This document shows positions 1-11,300 of a stretch of 64,000 nucleotides of DNA, piece by piece (the stretch's first letter is position 1; every line of letters begins with the position of its first letter). Both the position numbers and the translations under genes were made by a program. The stretch spans positions 3,041,001 to 3,105,000 of the forward strand of contig JAEMWC010000005.1 in NCBI GenBank assembly GCA_016490735.1. Direction: 5' to 3'. The stretch is from Pachyseris speciosa (lineage: Eukaryota > Cnidaria > Anthozoa > Scleractinia > Pachyseridae). The notes under the pieces were generated by a model. That model had not been told where the DNA came from. It did not search any database and worked only from the letters and a program-made list of their open reading frames with translations.

Positions 1-831
1 GGTGCATTATCAGCTGAGGAGATTAGAGATGTGAGTCCTGCTTATGTATGCTTTTTTTAAGGTTTTAAATGCAAATATATGTGATGCTTTGTGAAGGACA
101 ATCCAGTACATAAACCTTGAAGCAAATTATTTTTTTTAAAGTCAGTTCCCCGTTCCTTGTATGGAAAGGATATGTGGGTGAGAGAGACGGGCACCCTGGA
201 GAAGTGATGGGGTGCATGTTGTGCCTTTGGTGCAACATTCCAATGTAGTTTTGAGGAAGTTCCTTGAATACTGCCCTCATTTCCAGTGTTTACCTTGATG
301 GCAGACCACATTGCTCATTTGGCATGACAATGTGAAAACCATCATGGTGGCTGTTGCATAATCAGGCCTACACGCTGTATTTAATATGATTTAAACTCAA
401 GTATTGAGAAGCTCCAAGCCAAAAGAATTGCTCAGAAGAAGGCCTGCCAGCTTAGAAGAAGGCAAGGACAGCCAATGTATATGCATCAGTATTCAACACA
501 ACCTTTCTTCCTGCACTGGCCTCATTTTTATTTGTTTTTAGGCTTTTATAGTTTATATGGTGAAATTAGGCATGTGTGTATACCCAGAACAAATTGTTAC
601 AAGTGAAATGTGGGATATTTCATGGCCTACCATAAGAAATCTTGGCTTAACTGGTATACCAGTAAATTATTATGTTGTCTGTATGTTGGTTGATAGGCCC
701 TTGATCTTGAATTTATCAAGACACATCACTGGAACATTCAGTGGTGCAGTGCCGTGACAGGAGAGAAGCTGCTGGATGGCATAGACTGGATCATCTCTGA
801 TATTGCGTCAAGAATTTTCACAATGGATTGA
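1..831 (+). CDS. ARL2: ADP-ribosylation factor-like protein 2 (ARL2), 3' end; exons 1-30 and 697-831
   Basis: Two exons of an ARL2 gene whose 5' part lies outside the window. Bases 1-30 read [10 protein letters not shown] in frame 1 and stop at a strong donor (GAT|gtgagt). The last exon begins after an acceptor (ttgatag) at 697 and runs to TGA at 829-831, giving 44 residues that end in SRIFTMD. The join is in phase 0. The residues are those expected for the C-terminal third of ARL2: the alpha-helix starting GAL, the HHW segment, the guanine-base-binding CSAVTGE (SAK-like G5 loop) and the GIDW helix. ARL2 is a small GTPase that, in other animals, works with tubulin cofactor D and with BART in microtubule and mitochondrial functions. 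No lesion is visible. Family assignment is firm from the end motif; the rest of the GTPase domain cannot be judged here. Confidence 0.93.
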
Positions 832-2146
832 TCAGTGTGTTACTAGCATATATGTAGTGGCTGTACCCAGCTCACACCAGGGCCCAGTTTTTCAAAGGCA
901 GATGTACACTAATCCCTGATTAAAATTTACAGTAGCTAAGGTTTTCACCTTGCCCATCGTGAATGTTTTATGAGCAAAATGTAAGCTTATGGTAAAAGAA
1001 AGTGAAAAACTTGAGGTTGAAAATCTTTTTGAAAATATCGCAATTAAGCTGGGATCAAACTTCATACTGACCCTGGATTAGCTTAATCTTGCTTTGAACA
1101 AATGGGCTCAGGACAGCATCATTATATTTTGTGCTAATCCTGAACCTTTTCCAGAGCTCTACTTTCATTGGTCCTATGACCTGCAGCTTCTTTTGTTATC
1201 AGGGCTGAACTGGGGGGATTGTTTGTGTTGTATCATCTATTGTTTTATTCTCCAATCACAGAGCACGTCTGGAAAGCTACAGGCTATCTGTTATTTGCAT
1301 CCAAATTAGCTCTAATTCTGGGTTAATTGTGAGAAAAACCTTAAATTTGTCATGTACATGTAGTTAATCGGTATTAGCACTAATCATGCCTCGAAGACCA
1401 GACCATTTTTGAATCTGATTTTTATCAGTTTTGATTGGTGATCGTTTTCAGTTTTAATGGCTTAGCTTTCAGATCTATTTATTTGAAATGAAATTTTTAT
1501 TGATGAACCATTGTGCATGTTTAATAATTTCCTGGAATGTTGTTATAATATTTGTTAAAATGTCCTATGATGGTACTTCGCATTTTCATAAAGAAAAAAG
1601 AGCGGAACGTTTGCCGATAGCATTCCTTTGACTTTGCAGGCAGCAAATTTGAGCGAAGGTAGATCGTATGGGAAACTCATAAAAGTCATAAGCCTCTTGA
1701 GGATAAAAGAGACAGTTTGTATTAAAACAAGATATTTATTTCCTTGTGCGTTTGAGTGAATGAATTTTATAGATTAAATAAACTGTTTATTTACAAAATG
1801 TTTCTTTTTTATAAACAACTTGAAATTTCCTCTGTGCCGACAAATACAGTCGTTAAGTAGAATGGCAAAATGTTGCTTTATACACGACAATAATTCAAAT
1901 GCACCATATATTAAAATGCACTCTATAAATATATCATATTTTTGCATGTCAACATTGCGCATCGCTCGAAATCCATTTGCCATTTTTGTTATTGTTATCG
2001 TTATTTTATGAAATAAGGAAGACATCGCATAATTTTCTTTTTTTCTTTACATAAACTGATATAAACACTGGCGACTCGTTAAAATTTGGTGTAACGCGAA
2101 ACAGGTACTGCCATGTAGATAGGAAAAGACTACACAACACTTATTA
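832..2146. other. ARL2 3' UTR and flank; no further gene seen
   Basis: Sequence after the ARL2 stop contains only short chance reading frames. A possible polyadenylation signal AATAAA lies at 1777-1782, which would make a 3' UTR of about 0.95 kb; there may be an earlier non-canonical one. I see no splice-flanked coding block on either strand. Confidence 0.4.
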
Positions 2147-2253
2147 CAACGCTTATTTGAAGGGGGCGCTTATTACAAATTTTGAGCCTTAGGAGGGGCG
2201 CTAATTCGAAGCGGGGCGCTTATTTGAAGCTGGGCGCTAATTCGAGCATTTAC
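2147..2253. repeat. GC-rich short-unit repeat (GGGCGCTTATTTGAAG-like units)
   Basis: Four to five spaced copies of a 14-18 base unit resembling ggGCGCTtATTtGAAG, alternating with a variant ggGCGCTaATTcGAaG. It looks like the end of a MITE or a solo terminal repeat. No partner in inverted orientation was found nearby. Confidence 0.5.
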
Positions 2254-2294
2254 GGTACGTAAATAAAAACTCAGTAGGAGATGGACGCGCCTAA

Positions 2295-3209
2295 AGGCCT
2301 GTGATAACGGTACCAACGGTCAACCAACCACTTCCAACACTGCTGGGCCATTGTTGAGCCCACTGGGTGATGTTGGGATTTAAAACATTCAACGGCTACC
2401 AACTCTTCTAAAGTCCTGGCCAAACTATCGAACAAAGTTGGATTGAACGTTTCAACTTTGCTCGATCCAACATTGTTCGACTGTTTGGCCGCCCATGTTG
2501 GATGATGTTCGTCCAACATTTTTTGCTCCATCAAATGTTGGATAGAGTTTGCTTTTGATCAAACATTACGTCCAACAATTCTGCTCGATGAAAAAATGTT
2601 GTAGTGTTTTACCGCTCTTCCAACAAAGTTGTATGTTAAAGTGAGTCACGTACGCCCTGCTAGCCAATCAAAAATCACTATTGTGGTGCTCTGTTTGCAG
2701 ATGTCCAGTTCAATAGCGTTTAAAATTTTTATGATTTGATCCAGTCTCATTCTCATCATCTCCTTAATGTCCTTAGTCCTCGCGGGTGTATCTTGCAATG
2801 ATAATTGTAGAGCGGCATGGAACATACCGTTTTCATCTCGTTCTCTTAACAATTCCAAGGTTTTTACTCGCTTGAAAACGTCATTTACGTCCTCGAACAG
2901 CTCTAGTACCATAAACATTACATGTAACGCTATATAAGCGCTTTTCGTGTCCGTTTTAGCGTCATGTTTTGAATTTAATTTAGCGCCAACTTGTAACGGT
3001 AGCTTGTTTCGTCTAGCAATGTTGGATAGTGCTTTGCCACTATCTCAACATTCACATCCAACATTGTTGGATGTTGGATCCAACTTTGTTCGATAGTTTT
3101 GCCAGGACTTAAACTACACCTAGCGCCGTGTTCATACGAACCCACCATGCTGGGCCCAACAATGTTGGAAGTTGTTGGTCAACCATGTTGGAAGCGTTTG
3201 CACGCGCCT
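2295..3209. mobile_element. Harbinger-like non-autonomous DNA transposon with palindromic arms
   Basis: A 915 base element with inverted arms of roughly 190 bases. Both arms carry the block aagtcctggc(c/a)aaactatcgaacaaagttgga (near 2411 forward and near 3095 reversed) and many copies of the palindrome tCCAACATTGTTGGa. Termini are AGGCCTGTG... and its imperfect complement ...CACGCGCCT. The flanks TAA (2292-2294) and TGA (3210-3212) nearly match the 3-base TWA target duplication of PIF/Harbinger elements. A minus-strand reading frame at 2646-2918 (LLRERDENGMFH..., RMRLDQIIKIL) faintly resembles the N-terminal region of Harbinger-type transposase. Superfamily is inferred; the inverted structure is seen directly. 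Confidence 0.6.
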
Positions 3210-3243
3210 TGAAAAGAAAAAAATGCGAGCGCTTCGGCTTCAT

Positions 3244-6200
3244 TCATCGAATTGAGAAAATTACAATAGCGTAGAAAATGTTTACAGCTTTGGAATTTAA
3301 ACCACACGAAACTCTGTCACCGCAGTTTATAGTTCTTGTTTTGTTGGAATTTACACGCATCACATTCTTTGTCGGCATCGGCATCTGTTTTTTTGTGATG
3401 GTGCAGTTATGGGAAGAGCAGTGTTGTTGACATAGTTCTGCCTCCGCAGGACAAGTCAGGCTGCAACCTCCGCCTGTGCAATTCTGCTGGCATTGCAGTC
3501 CGTTGCATTCCAAGGTACAGTTTCCAGAGTCGCAGAGTTGAAGACATGATGGCGAGTGGCAAATGCCTTGACAGCCTCCTTTAGAACATCGCTACAGAGA
3601 AGAAACGAATTTCTCATTCATTCATTGGTCACCCAACTGTAGTTCAGCTTTTAAAGTTATTTTGGGTGACCTGTTACTGTATGTATACCTTAATATCAAC
3701 AAGTATACCTTAACGTTTGTAAATTTGTAAACTTAACAAAAATAAAAGTTGTTGTTGAAGTCTTATTTATTAGAAACTCACTTGTGAAGACGCAAGTCCC
3801 ACAGTGGAGAATACCTGACTTTGTAAAAGACTGAGATTGAGAGTGTCGCGTGAGGGATTGTGGGATTGTTTCGGGGAAAACGATTCTTTCTTTGCAACAC
3901 GCGTCTCTCCAAACAATCCCACAATAGCTTGCGCGGCCACTTGGATCCAGTCTTTTCAAAAGCGAACTATTAGGCAACTGTACGGGGAACTGAAGCGTGA
4001 ACGGGCTGCGAGATGAGACCGAGGCTGAAGAGAATCATTTTTAATTAGACTTTTTGCATAGGGTGGTGAAGTGGCCTTGGGCGGAGAGAACAATGGACAG
4101 AGAAACGCCTGATTTCCTTATTGACAACACTTTGAATTTGAATTTCTGAAAACCAATTATAATCCCAAAGCAATTTGAAGGCAGACAGATAATTGCCAGG
4201 ATAAAACGGACCCGCCTCTTGAGTTTATTCTCTCTTTGTTAAAAAGTGTTTCTTTTTACTGCGATAAAGAGGCCAAAATATAGACCTAAAAGTAGCAATA
4301 GGAATCCCCGGTTTTTCGTGTAAGCCAGGAGGCCATCACTAGGAGCGTACAACTGCCCTGTACTTCTGTCACGGAGTTTTCACAGAGCAGTTTATTTTTA
4401 GATTGAATTTCCCGCTTATTTGAATTTAATCAAGTTTCAGATTTACAATCAAATCAAATCAACCGTTCAAGCTGAGGTAGGCTTAAAACAGAGTACCAGA
4501 CTCCTTAAAAATAAGCCACCAATTATTACATGATAAATAAATCTATAGAGTTAATTAAGTAATAAAATTATCTTAAAAGTTACCATATAACTTATATCAG
4601 ACCCCGACAGGAACGTCTTGTTTTATGGCGCGTTGCCGTTGCCATCTTCGTTGCCCTTTTTCGCGCGAAAAAATAGTCTGAAAATAAATCGATCTGTAAA
4701 AAAGGCCTTGACATATAGGCTTCTAGTGATGGGCACCTGTGTAAACGTTTACATATGAAGCAAATAATTTGATCCTGATACTCGGCTACCTCGGTAAACT
4801 CTATTGGGCGGACCAGGTCTGGTTCGAAGTGTCTCAACTTCCCCTTCCTTGGTAATACTGAGGCCTTGCCTGGGACTCAAGGTGAGGCATGCATACCTGC
4901 GTACAGTGATCCGAAGCTTTGCAAGTCATGTTACAGTTTCCACCTTGGATGCAGCGCTGCACACATCTCTTGGAGTTGCATGACTGCTGACATTTGCCAT
5001 TGATGCCGCACGACTGGTCGCACCTTTCTACGGAAGCGCATGTTTGGTGGCACCGTCCCTGCAGTTCTGATAGCAGCTGAAGTTTGATGTACAGTTTTGC
5101 AGACAGTTACCATTGCTGCAGTATTGGTATCCCTCTTTAGCGTGGATCAGCATCTTCTTTCCTCCTCCAAACTATGGATTAACATTCAAGGGGCCGTTAG
5201 CTTGCAACGCAGGTAATTTTGATGCGGTACTCGCCACGATGTTCGCTCCTTTTTCGTCTTGCGCAAATAACGCTGTACATGGCTCGTGAGGCGCGCGTTT
5301 CTCAGAACACCGATACCATTTTGGGCCAGATGAACTATTTCAGGAGCACAATTTTCATTAATACACATTAGATTTTGAATAATTTCGAAGGGCAAAAAGG
5401 TTTAGAAAATTGACTTCCGCGAAGGTTGTCGAAACGTCAGTCACAACAGAGAGCTTCAGATTTGACTACGAGTACGAGATTGAGTAAGAGTACGACTTTT
5501 GAAATATGGTTAGCGTGCTTTACATAATCACTTCGTACATCAATCCTGTTTCTAAAATCTCTTTTTCTGTTATTAAGCAATGGGGAAGAGTGAGGGATCT
5601 GTGGAGGTCACCGGTTTGAAGTTTGAAAGTCGTACTCGTCCTTGATCTCGTGCTCTTACTCAAATCTTAAACTGATGTGAGTTCTTAAGTTATATACCTG
5701 CACAACTGATATCAGTGATTAGCATTCAGTTTTAAGGCTACCGGTGTCATAACGAATTTGTTTCAGTGAGAACTGAACAAATTTGATATTAGCGTGAAAC
5801 TCGTTCTTGTTCTAGGGGGTCCTCATTACAGCCCATATAATGATATCGTAGGAGAATGGCAAAGTACAGCGAAAATCACCGGTAATTTACAAAGCAATGC
5901 ATCAGAATCGTACAGAGATTACTCAAAATACTCTCGGCTTAAGTAAACAGAATCGCTCGTGTAAACCACCGAGCATTCAGGTCCCACACAGGCTATAGAA
6001 TAGGTTTACTTGTGCTTACCTGTCTACAAGATCCTTCTTTACTCTGACAGTCTACCAACGGACATATCTTGTAATATGATGAGCACTGCTGTACGCAGGT
6101 GTTATTAGTTTTGCACTTCATCTTGCACTCTCCACGAACACAGGATTGTCGGCAACCATCTGTGGCGCATCTCAGGGAGCAGCGCCCCTGATCGCAGCCC

Positions 6201-7231
6201 TGGTCGCAAAATCGCTTAGCATTGCAGGTTGCTCGGCAGTCACCTTCCCAGCAAGACTAGTAAATAAACGAAAGGGTTCCTCTTTTACGATTTTGTATGA
6301 ACATAATGAGTTAATATTCTAGAAAGTCATTTGCTTGGTTGGTCAGTTCTGCATGGAATCGTGTCCAACGAGATAGAGAAGAATAATTGTGTTAGATCTC
6401 TGAATCTAAGCCCGAAGAAAGACACTTACACTGGCAAATGCATAATATAGTTTGCGCTTGTTTGGGCTATTTCCTTCACTTGTTAACTTGAATAGCAAGC
6501 TGTCCCGTGTGGTTTTTGGGCGCTCAAAAAGCCGATTTCCGAATTTTGGATGCGCGCGAAATGGACGCCCAAACACCACACGGAAACGCTTTCTACGCAG
6601 GCTACTCACTTGTAAATATGAACTTACAACATAACGGTGGATAGAAAATCATAGCGCTTGCCTTCTCAGACCTGGGACCTGAGCACGAGAACTAGGTGGC
6701 TCTGGCGTCGTTTTCGTCCTCACCTTAGCTTTCTGTATCCTTCCATGTCCTAGCCTGCAGATTCTTGATCATACTAGAAAGCAAAGCTAATAAACGTACC
6801 TGTTTACAGTGCTCTCCAGTTTTTGGGCATTTAAGGTTGCATGATCCCTCATTACAGGACTGTTTGCATCTAGAACTCGCTCTACAACTAAGGTGACAGG
6901 TCCCTGCTTCACACATCTGTGTACAGTTGGCGGTTTTGCAGAACATTGAGCCCACGCACATTGAAGGCCATTGGCAGGTCTGATGACACGTCTCTCTGGT
7001 AACACACTTCATATCACAGCGCCCGTTCCAACACCCTTGATCACATGACTTGAGCGGGGGTTCTATTTTCGCGCATGTCATTTTGCAGTCTTCGTTGCAC
7101 TCTTGTTCACAAGAGCCGGAAGTAGTAGGAGAATTTTCGCAGTGGTTGATTGCTGTCTTTGCTTCCCCCAGTGCCCTCACAATCGACAGAAAACATGATG
7201 TCTTGACAAGCAATTCAAGAAACTGAATCAT
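3244..7231 (-). CDS. Secreted cysteine-rich repeat protein, four exons, possibly GPI-anchored
   Basis: Four minus-strand exons, all in phase 0: 7231-6800, 6256-6020, 5058-4897 and 3591-3244, each with AG acceptor and GT donor. The start at 7231 is chosen because it opens a signal peptide (MIQFLELLVKTSCFLSIVRA); an acceptor-like ttaaggcag lies just upstream at 7249, so a 5' UTR exon is likely. About 390 residues follow, dominated by short Cys modules of the type C-x3-C-x(4-6) with NGRC, EGSC and GGNC turns. The last exon ends in a hydrophobic stretch (NIFYAIVIFSIR), compatible with a GPI-anchor signal or poor membrane segment. No enzyme domain is visible and I do not recognise the family; an extracellular, disulfide-rich structural or adhesive role is only inferred. 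The third exon has a reading-frame problem described separately. Confidence 0.75.
4897..5132 (-). other. Cys-rich exon 3: full-length homologous block with 1-base frameshift or internal acceptor
   Basis: Cys-rich coding sequence extends beyond the in-frame exon (5058-4897) up to about 5132, reading YCSNGNC..., CYQNCRDG in one frame and then CHQTC..., NCNMTC in the next. From an AG at 5133-5134 the block is 236 bases, one short of the 237 base exon before it. Either one base has been lost near 5055-5060, or splicing uses the internal acceptor CTGCAG|GGACGG at 5058, which restores phase 0 but drops some 25 residues. An assembly error is the third option. Confidence 0.6.
6505..6583. mobile_element. 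79-base hairpin MITE
   Basis: Terminal inverted repeats of about 20 bases (CCGTGTGGTTTTTGGGCG... against ...CGCCCAAACACCACACGG) enclose a short loop. It sits in the intron between the first and second exons of the cysteine-rich gene. No clear target duplication. Confidence 0.55.
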
Positions 7232-7315
7232 CGTTCTCTTCTCAGGGGCTGCCTTAAAAAGAATACAAACAATAATTATGTTTGACGAAGCTACTGTGAA
7301 ATCAGAGATTTTCAC

Positions 7316-8140
7316 TCTTGGGCTGAATGGCTGAATAACGCTTAATCGATACTTACTAACAGTTTTTCGGTAACGATTGAGAGAGAAGAAAACTAAAGAA
7401 CGATTAGACCGATTCGCTCGTACGAATCGTTTATTCTCGAAACGTCGACTTTTGAATCTGTTCCGTACAACTCCAGTGTCATTAGAAATTAATCCACTTA
7501 AAGAACGAGTAGGCCGAAAAATGTTTTATGATCACCTTATAGTGAATTTCAAGATATGATGTCTGAAAGGAAAATACCAGCAAACCAAGTTTAGACTTTC
7601 ACACCAAGACATGTTTAATACAGGTCAGAACACAATATGAAAGGGAGAACTTCAGCGACTGCCCTCTCTTTCTATAGAGCGAGTGAGGTAGACTTCGCAA
7701 TGAATAAACTAAGAGAACCACAATTTTTATGACTTAAAAAGTAATTTTTCTGCGCTCTTTTAGACTGCTCTTTTGGTAGATTTTGTGCTCGGAAGGCCTT
7801 TTTTTTTGCCTCAGCTACACGTTTAGATCAGTTAAATAGAGAAATTTATGGTGTCTTTTTGCCTGATTAGATACTCGGTAGAGTTTTCTTTTTACAGAAT
7901 GTCCTCTTTAACTTTACCGAGCAAGTGATTTTGGAAAGCTGACATGCAGCATCCCAGAAATTCGGAGAATACGAATCCGTTCCCAAACTGATACAACTAT
8001 TTCTTTGAAAAGCCAAGAAACGATTTGGGATCATAGAAGGCCACATCAAAGCATTTTGGTCAAGTAAGGTTACGTTGTCGTGGGTTGCCCCTTGAACAGA
8101 TGGCATCTTAAAAGATGTAGTCGGTTATTCTTTTAGTGAC
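7316..8140. other. No gene recognised
   Basis: AT-rich non-coding sequence upstream of the cysteine-rich gene; it would hold that gene's promoter or first non-coding exon, but I cannot place either. Confidence 0.4.
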
Positions 8141-8144
8141 ACAC

Positions 8145-8385
8145 CCATTAGTTAAAAAAAATTCCGAGTTCTGCCCACAGGACTGGAAGCCATGATTACC
8201 CTATACCAGTCTGGATGCTCTATCGCTGAGATACATACATTTGTCCACGAGCTTAGTTTAAGGGCCCCGTTCTAACGAGTCCCTGTAGCTCAGTGTTAAA
8301 ACGTCAGAACTAGTAATCGGAAGATCATACCAGTTTGACTCCTGTTGGGAAAACTCGGATTTTTTTCCGGCCGAGTACGCGCTCA
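8145..8385. repeat. Head-to-head pair of tRNA-derived SINE fragments
   Basis: On the plus strand 8281-8370 shows a tRNA-like A box (TAGCTCAGTG) and B-box-like GTTTGACTCC followed by TGTTGGGAAAACTCGGATTTTTT. The complement of about 8145-8240 shows the same order (ATCTCAGCGATAGAGCAT, then TTCCAGTCCTGTGGGCAGAACTCGGA). The shared body after the B box argues for two degraded SINE copies in opposite orientation rather than functional tRNA genes. Confidence 0.4.
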
Positions 8386-8389
8386 GTTA

Positions 8390-11300
8390 TCTCCAATAGA
8401 AAAGTTACTTATTCATCTCATTCACCGTGCTTAAATTTCACCATCATACTGTCAGATGTTGGCTTAATAAAATTTTAACTGTCGCGCTATATAATTAACG
8501 AACACCATTGACAATCATACTTTCCCCAAATCACAAGCAGCTTAGCAGTGATGACATCAATGGTGATTCGGATATTGCTTTTTGAGTTCGTACTCGACAA
8601 ATGATGGGAGCAAATTGAACACCAGCTACAAAGCATTACTCGGCATAGCGTGGGAAGAGACCACTTTATATTTAGACATGATGTTACAGAAAACTGGCCA
8701 CCGTGCGCGGAAAAATTAAAGTAAGGATGGCCAAGGTTGCCGGTAAATTTAAGATTTTGCGAGACTCCAAGTAAAGCAATTTTACTGGGCGCTCAAGGGT
8801 TTGTTAGCCTTGCAAAATAAATCGCACCTGCAAGACCGTAAAATTTTGCTTAAACTTCGCGAGTCATTTATGGTTTCAAGGAGCATTCTCCAACCCTAAT
8901 TTAGGATATGGGTCTTGCCACGAAAACATTTATTAACACGATCCATTTTGTTTACTAACGCCCACGCACATCTATATCAATACATCTCTAGCCAGGCAGT
9001 ATTTTTTCGATTTAAGACCTTCCTGGCATTGATGCCCCAGAAACAGAAAAAAAACGTTTTTCCCCAGCCAACAAATGGTGCTCTGCCAAAGTGGCTCCAA
9101 CTTTGTACTCTTATTTGAAATGCTCAAGTGGGTAAAAGCCTTTGAAGTACTGTTCAAAGTAAAGCTGCCAAGCAGAGTACTTCTTGTTCAATTGTGAGTC
9201 TGAAAGCATTTTCATTCAAATTAGGCCCACTAAGCAGTACTTTCTTGCTTTTACCACGCGAAAGCGTCCATGCGCGTGTTTTCTCCTATTGTTATGACCA
9301 GTTTTTCCGCGTTATACTTTGTTCCCCTGTTGAGTCTCGCGCACGTTAATTAAGGATTTCGCCAGGTGTTCGTGTTTGCTTGAATCGCGTGGTCTTCGTG
9401 CTTTGTGTTTGCGTCCTTTTTTAGAGTCGCGCGCCGTGAATACATATTACAACGGCACGCTTCCCTTATATGAGAACATTCTTACCAGGTCGTTAAAGAT
9501 GACAGAGACCTAAAGTCCAGTTAGACCTAATGCTTTGAGCGTATTCACAGGGCCCACGCTGCGGAGTTTAAAATTGAGAACTGAACAACTTAAAAGCCGG
9601 AAATATGCTTAATTATGTTTTGATCCAATTTCTTTTAACATTACTGAAGGTCGAGAAATGCTCCAAGCCTCCTCAAGAACACGAATGCTTTGACACTTTC
9701 AGATTCTGCGAGAAAAAGCCGTACTTGTCCGTGTAATCCAATGGCACGTGCCTTGTTGCAGCCGTGTGGACAACGGCGCTTAAAAAAATGTGCTGGAATG
9801 TGCTCAAGCCCTTAACCTGAAGTGGCGATGAACTTGTTTAGAAAATGACAAATGTGCCAGATGATAAAAGAGTGGCTCTAATTATGTTCTTTGTAAAAAG
9901 CTGAAACGACCACTGCAGGAGCTAGTTCATGATGAGGCATACAGGATGAAAATAAAGTTTGTTTTTCGAATGCAATTAAATTTCAGATAACAATCGAACC
10001 TGCGGCCTGTTTTCTCTAACGGTTATATCAGTTTTCTGGTGATTCTACAGCATTCGTGCGTGAACGAAAAGTGACTTTCTCTGTATACTGCGCATCAGAT
10101 CTCGAAAACTTGGGAGTTCTTATTATCAAACGAAGCGTCAACTGTTTTTCCTTTCGTCAGCGATGCCTCACCGCTGAATTCCTTAACCCCAGACGGTACG
10201 AAACTTATCAAAAGATATCCCCCCCCCCAATAAAAGAGAAAAGAAAAGAAAAACAAAAAAGAAATGAAAAGAAAAAATCGAAGCATAGCCTCTTTGAGAT
10301 TCTACAGAGATGAAATAACACAGTTCACCGTGAAATAAGTTAGCACGGTGCCTTTTAAAAATGCATCACTTGCATTTATGAAATTCATGCTTACATCCCT
10401 CTATTGAAAAGATTACTTTAACACTTGCTAATAAATTTGCTCTCTTTCTGTTTTTGTATGTCCTTCAGCCCTTATGGTTTATTGAGATGTTTCCTTTTCA
10501 AGGGGGATTCAAAGCTATCTTGTACACCGCTTTTAATTTTTGTGTTCGCTGGTTTCACGAGCCTCGGAAACTGAGAAAAAGGAAAAGAGCCTCAAATACT
10601 CTTCAACCGCTGAGTGCCAACGAATTTAAGCGTAGATCACACAGGCTTGCCATTCTCTTACTTATTGTATGGTAGACTGTGTCTAAATAACTGCGCTGAT
10701 TATCAAATGAGTCTTGTCAAGTCTTTTACAAATGATGTTTAGGCCTTATAATCGGATGAAAATAAAAAGAAAAAAAGGTAAAGTTGCCACATACTTTCGT
10801 AATTTCTTATTCATTAATTTCAAAAGCTGGCTCCTCTAATTTTGAAAGCACATATAAGCAATCTTTCATAGCCACTGAGTGAGTCAGTTTAATGTCAGTA
10901 CTGAACGATATCGACATTGTTCAATCGAATTTCCGTGTCTTGCTTACTGCTGAGGAAAAGGAACACGTGCAAGTATTGTGTTGAGCTGGTCGTCATGTCT
11001 GCCCTAATATTGACTGTTGAGTCTATCATTATGAACTAATTTGCAATCGGAAACAGTTACGAATAACGGTAAGCGTCGCTGATAACCGCTTTAAAAAAAC
11101 AAACAAGTCAAGTCATTTTTCTCTGATACATTGTACTTGAATCTCTCTCAATCGACGTTCTTTTTGAAGCAATCCTTATTGAGCTGATCTTAAAACTTCT
11201 CGTTAGCTACCATACGGCAAAATTTCCGCCACTATTTAAACGAGAACCAGTACAAATAAGTTCCGTAAGACAACACATTCGAACACTGTATTCTTGAATC

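Noticed and set aside
8281..8352. Possible tRNA gene
   Set aside because: A and B boxes are recognisable but the acceptor stem does not pair and the sequence continues into a SINE-type body.
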